The notes under the pieces were generated by a model. That model did not search any database. It was not told the DNA's origin and saw nothing but the letters and a program-made list of their open reading frames with translations. A program made the translations under genes and the position numbers. From the NCBI RefSeq assembly GCF_041146395.1, contig NC_090984.1, forward strand, positions 86,253,114 through 86,317,113: 64,000 bases of DNA, written 5' to 3'. Source of the stretch: Eulemur rufifrons (Eukaryota > Chordata > Mammalia > Primates > Lemuridae). Within the stretch, counting starts at the first letter, position 1. Every line of letters begins with the position of its first letter. This document shows positions 61,856 to 64,000 of this stretch, piece after piece.

Positions 61856-62748
61856 TAGCCAGCTATGCTTTTTGAAATCTGTTGCTTTTCAGTCAATTGA
61901 CATGATTTCATGAAGTGCAAAGGAGTTTAATAACTTTTGGCCAGAGATAGCTGAAAGCTTTTCTCATTAAATACTTGTCTTTAGCATTCTAGACAGTTGT
62001 ATTGGTTGAAATATTTTCTTCTTATTTGTGAACATTAATCCTAACCTGACACACAAATGCAATGCTCAGGTGGGAAAATGAAATGTGGCTGGTTGGTAGC
62101 AATGATGAGTCACACAAGAGTGGGGTGAGGGGGTCCAGACAGCAGTGCCATAGCTCTGCCATGGAAGTGTTAGCTGGGGTGGCCACGCACGCACGCAGTA
62201 AAGGAGAAAGGCAGCAGAAGTCACTGGGTGCCGACTTTCACATCAGGTTGTCTGCAGCCAGCTGGCCGAAGGGTGCTTGCCCGAAGGGTGTTGCCAGTAC
62301 TCAGGAGGGACTCTTCCCTTCCTTGTCGCCTCCGGAGCCCGTGAGGTTAGTCAGAGACGATATGAATGCCTCTGGTGGAGTTGCTACCCCACTATCATCT
62401 TGAAAATTTGACAGCCCAAACTAATTTTGAGAATTTTTCTACTTGAGCTGTGATACAAAATCAGTTTTTAAAGAAGTTTTGACTCTAGTTACTACCTTTA
62501 AAAAAAAAAAAAAAGAAAAGAGAATATTTTTATTTTTGTTTAATGGGAAGGTACTTTTGTTTTTGAAAAACTAGATAAAACTTTCAATACCAGTTTTATT
62601 TAACTTTCTTCCATTTGGTCTTATACTGATACATATCTAGTGTATGTTCTTTGTTCTTCATTATTCCCTAAACAGAATCATATGGAACAGTGGTAAAGAA
62701 GGGAAAGATTGTTAAGAGGTTTAGGAATATTATTTCTAATTGAAAATG
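61856..62748. other. Intron, A run only
   Basis: An A run of 15 at 62500-62514. No other element recognised. Confidence 0.4.
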
Positions 62749-62962
62749 GAGGGTTTCTCACCCTCAGCACCATTGGCAGTTTGGGCCGGGTAACTTTGTT
62801 CTGAGAGCAGGGCTGTGCGTTGTAGGGTGTGGAGCAGCATCTATGACCTCTGCCCTCTGCACACCAGTATCCCTCCCACCTCTCACTGTAACTACTAAAT
62901 AGGTCTCTAGACATTACCGAATGTCCCCTGCGGGGCAAAGTCACCCCAGTTGAGGACCACTG
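62749..62962 (-). mobile_element. Second MER20 hAT DNA transposon
   Basis: On the + strand: 'gagggtttctcaccctcagc', 'ggcagtttgggccgggtaac', 'gcgttgtagggtgtggagc', 'ctagacattaccgaatgtcc' and a final 'gttgaggaccactg'. Same orientation as the copy next to exon 2. Confidence 0.85.
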
Positions 62963-62999
62963 ATTTAGACTCTTAGTTAAGCTCTAGACAGTATGGAAT

Positions 63000-63236
63000 C
63001 TGGTTAATAGTGCAGGCTTTGAAGTCAGATTCCTTGGGTTGAAATCCCAGCTCTTCTTTGGCCAAGTGACAACCCACTCTGACCCTCAGCTTTCTCATCT
63101 CTCAAGTGGGAGAAAATATTATTACTCAACTCATAAGTTAGAATAAATGAGTTAATGCCTGGAAAGTTCTTTGCTTTAAGAATGGCTCCTAGCATATTAT
63201 AAATGCTCAATAAATGTTAACTGTGATTATTACTAC
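63000..63236 (+). repeat. MIR SINE, nearly full length
   Basis: 'tagtgcaggctttgaagtc', 'gttgaaatcccagctcttc', 'ccctcagctttctcatctc', 'aataaatgagttaatgcc' and 'aaatgctcaataaatgtt' cover almost the whole MIR consensus. Confidence 0.85.
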
Positions 63237-64000
63237 TTATAAGACTATTGGGTATCATATTATGTCTTATTTTTTCACCATATCATAGAATGGATACCTA
63301 AGGGAAAATCATAAGTAAACATTTCTTAGCAAATTAATCTTCATTTTGCAAAGCTGCATTGCTGCATTTTCTGGCAGGCACTGTGGTGATGTGAATGGAT
63401 ATCAGACTCTTCCGACAAGTTCCTTTTCCTTCAGTAATTCTGTGCTGCTTAGCAGAAACCATTGCTTTAAATCAGACTTTGTGGAGATAGAGGGGGATGA
63501 CTTACAGATTCACTTTCAACAGGGGGTTAGTCTGTCTTTGGCCTGGACTCAGAAGGGCCGGTCTCCGTTCTCTGAGCCTCTGTCCTTCCAGGGTTGGAGG
63601 CACATTTCAAGACCTTATGTCCCCAGCCCAGGACAGAGGGTAGTGAGAAGCCTCTGGATGGGAGTATGGGCTGGAAACAACGCTGATTTTCTCTCTTACC
63701 TCAGTCAGTTGAAGCTGCCTCCTCCTCAAATTTAACCCACTGATTTGACAAGGATGAATTCATTCTGCCCAAGCCCTGATTGTGGCAATAGTTGCTACTT
63801 TCATAGAATAAAAAAAGCAGGGCTGGGTGGAGGGGGATGGTGCAGAAGGAATATCAGAGATTATGTTCAGAGAAAAAAATGTCGTCTTAAAATCTGAGAA
63901 TGGGAAAGAAGAGAAGAAGCTGCAAACAAGTAAGTACATAGTCGTACATACCAAGGCAGACTTGAAGTAATTTAAGTCAGCAAAATATCTCCACTGGTGA
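63237..64000. other. Intron, no recognised element
   Basis: Several short open frames but no recognisable domain or exon. Right edge of the window. Confidence 0.4.

Overview
The window is vertebrate, and specifically primate, nuclear DNA: one spliced exon in a sea of intron, with mammalian interspersed repeats (MIR, L2, L1, MaLR LTRs, MER5, MER20) and three Alu elements. Two of the Alus (12347-12683 and 53222-53552) carry the A/T-rich insertion between the arms and the right-arm sequence variants that I associate with lemur-type (strepsirrhine) Alus rather than monkey or ape Alus. The young L1 also has a 3' end unlike human L1. A Malagasy lemur or close relative is the best inference; the species cannot be told from this sequence.

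The only protein-coding sequence I can support is one 130-bp exon at 48344-48473 on the + strand. It encodes 43 residues that match Pellino E3 ubiquitin ligase family member 2 (PELI2) and fit PELI2 better than PELI1. The first coding exon with the start codon is not in the window. The GC-rich, CpG-dense first 600 bases look like the 3' part of the promoter CpG island running into intron 1, so exon 1 should lie just upstream of base 1. The layout is therefore: intron 1 (1-48343, about 48 kb), exon 2, and the first 15.5 kb of intron 2.

Intron 1 holds a CpG island, many ancient MIR and L2 fragments, an eroded hAT transposon (3613-3970), a lemur-type Alu, several eroded L1 blocks (23.5-25.3, 27.1-27.7 and 34.3-36.9 kb), a younger 5'-truncated antisense L1 nested in the last of these with an open ORF2 remnant (34752-35732), an older Alu (38.0 kb), MaLR-type LTRs at 43-45.6 kb and a MER5-type element. 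It also has unusual low-complexity DNA: a 48-nt alternating purine/pyrimidine tract, two adjacent G-quadruplex motifs and a 78-nt pyrimidine tract. Intron 2 holds a MER20 75 bp past the exon 2 donor, an antisense Alu with a perfect 15-bp target duplication, an A/T-rich repeat-poor block, an MLT1 solo LTR with a perfect TACTA duplication, more L2/MIR/L1 fragments and a second MER20.

I found no tRNA or rRNA gene, CRISPR array, operon or novel multi-gene system. Nearly all open frames are chance ORFs in intron or repeat sequence. Repeat family names were assigned by eye from remembered consensus patterns, so family-level calls (MIR, L2, L1, Alu, MaLR, MER20) are firmer than subfamily calls and the ends of old elements are approximate.
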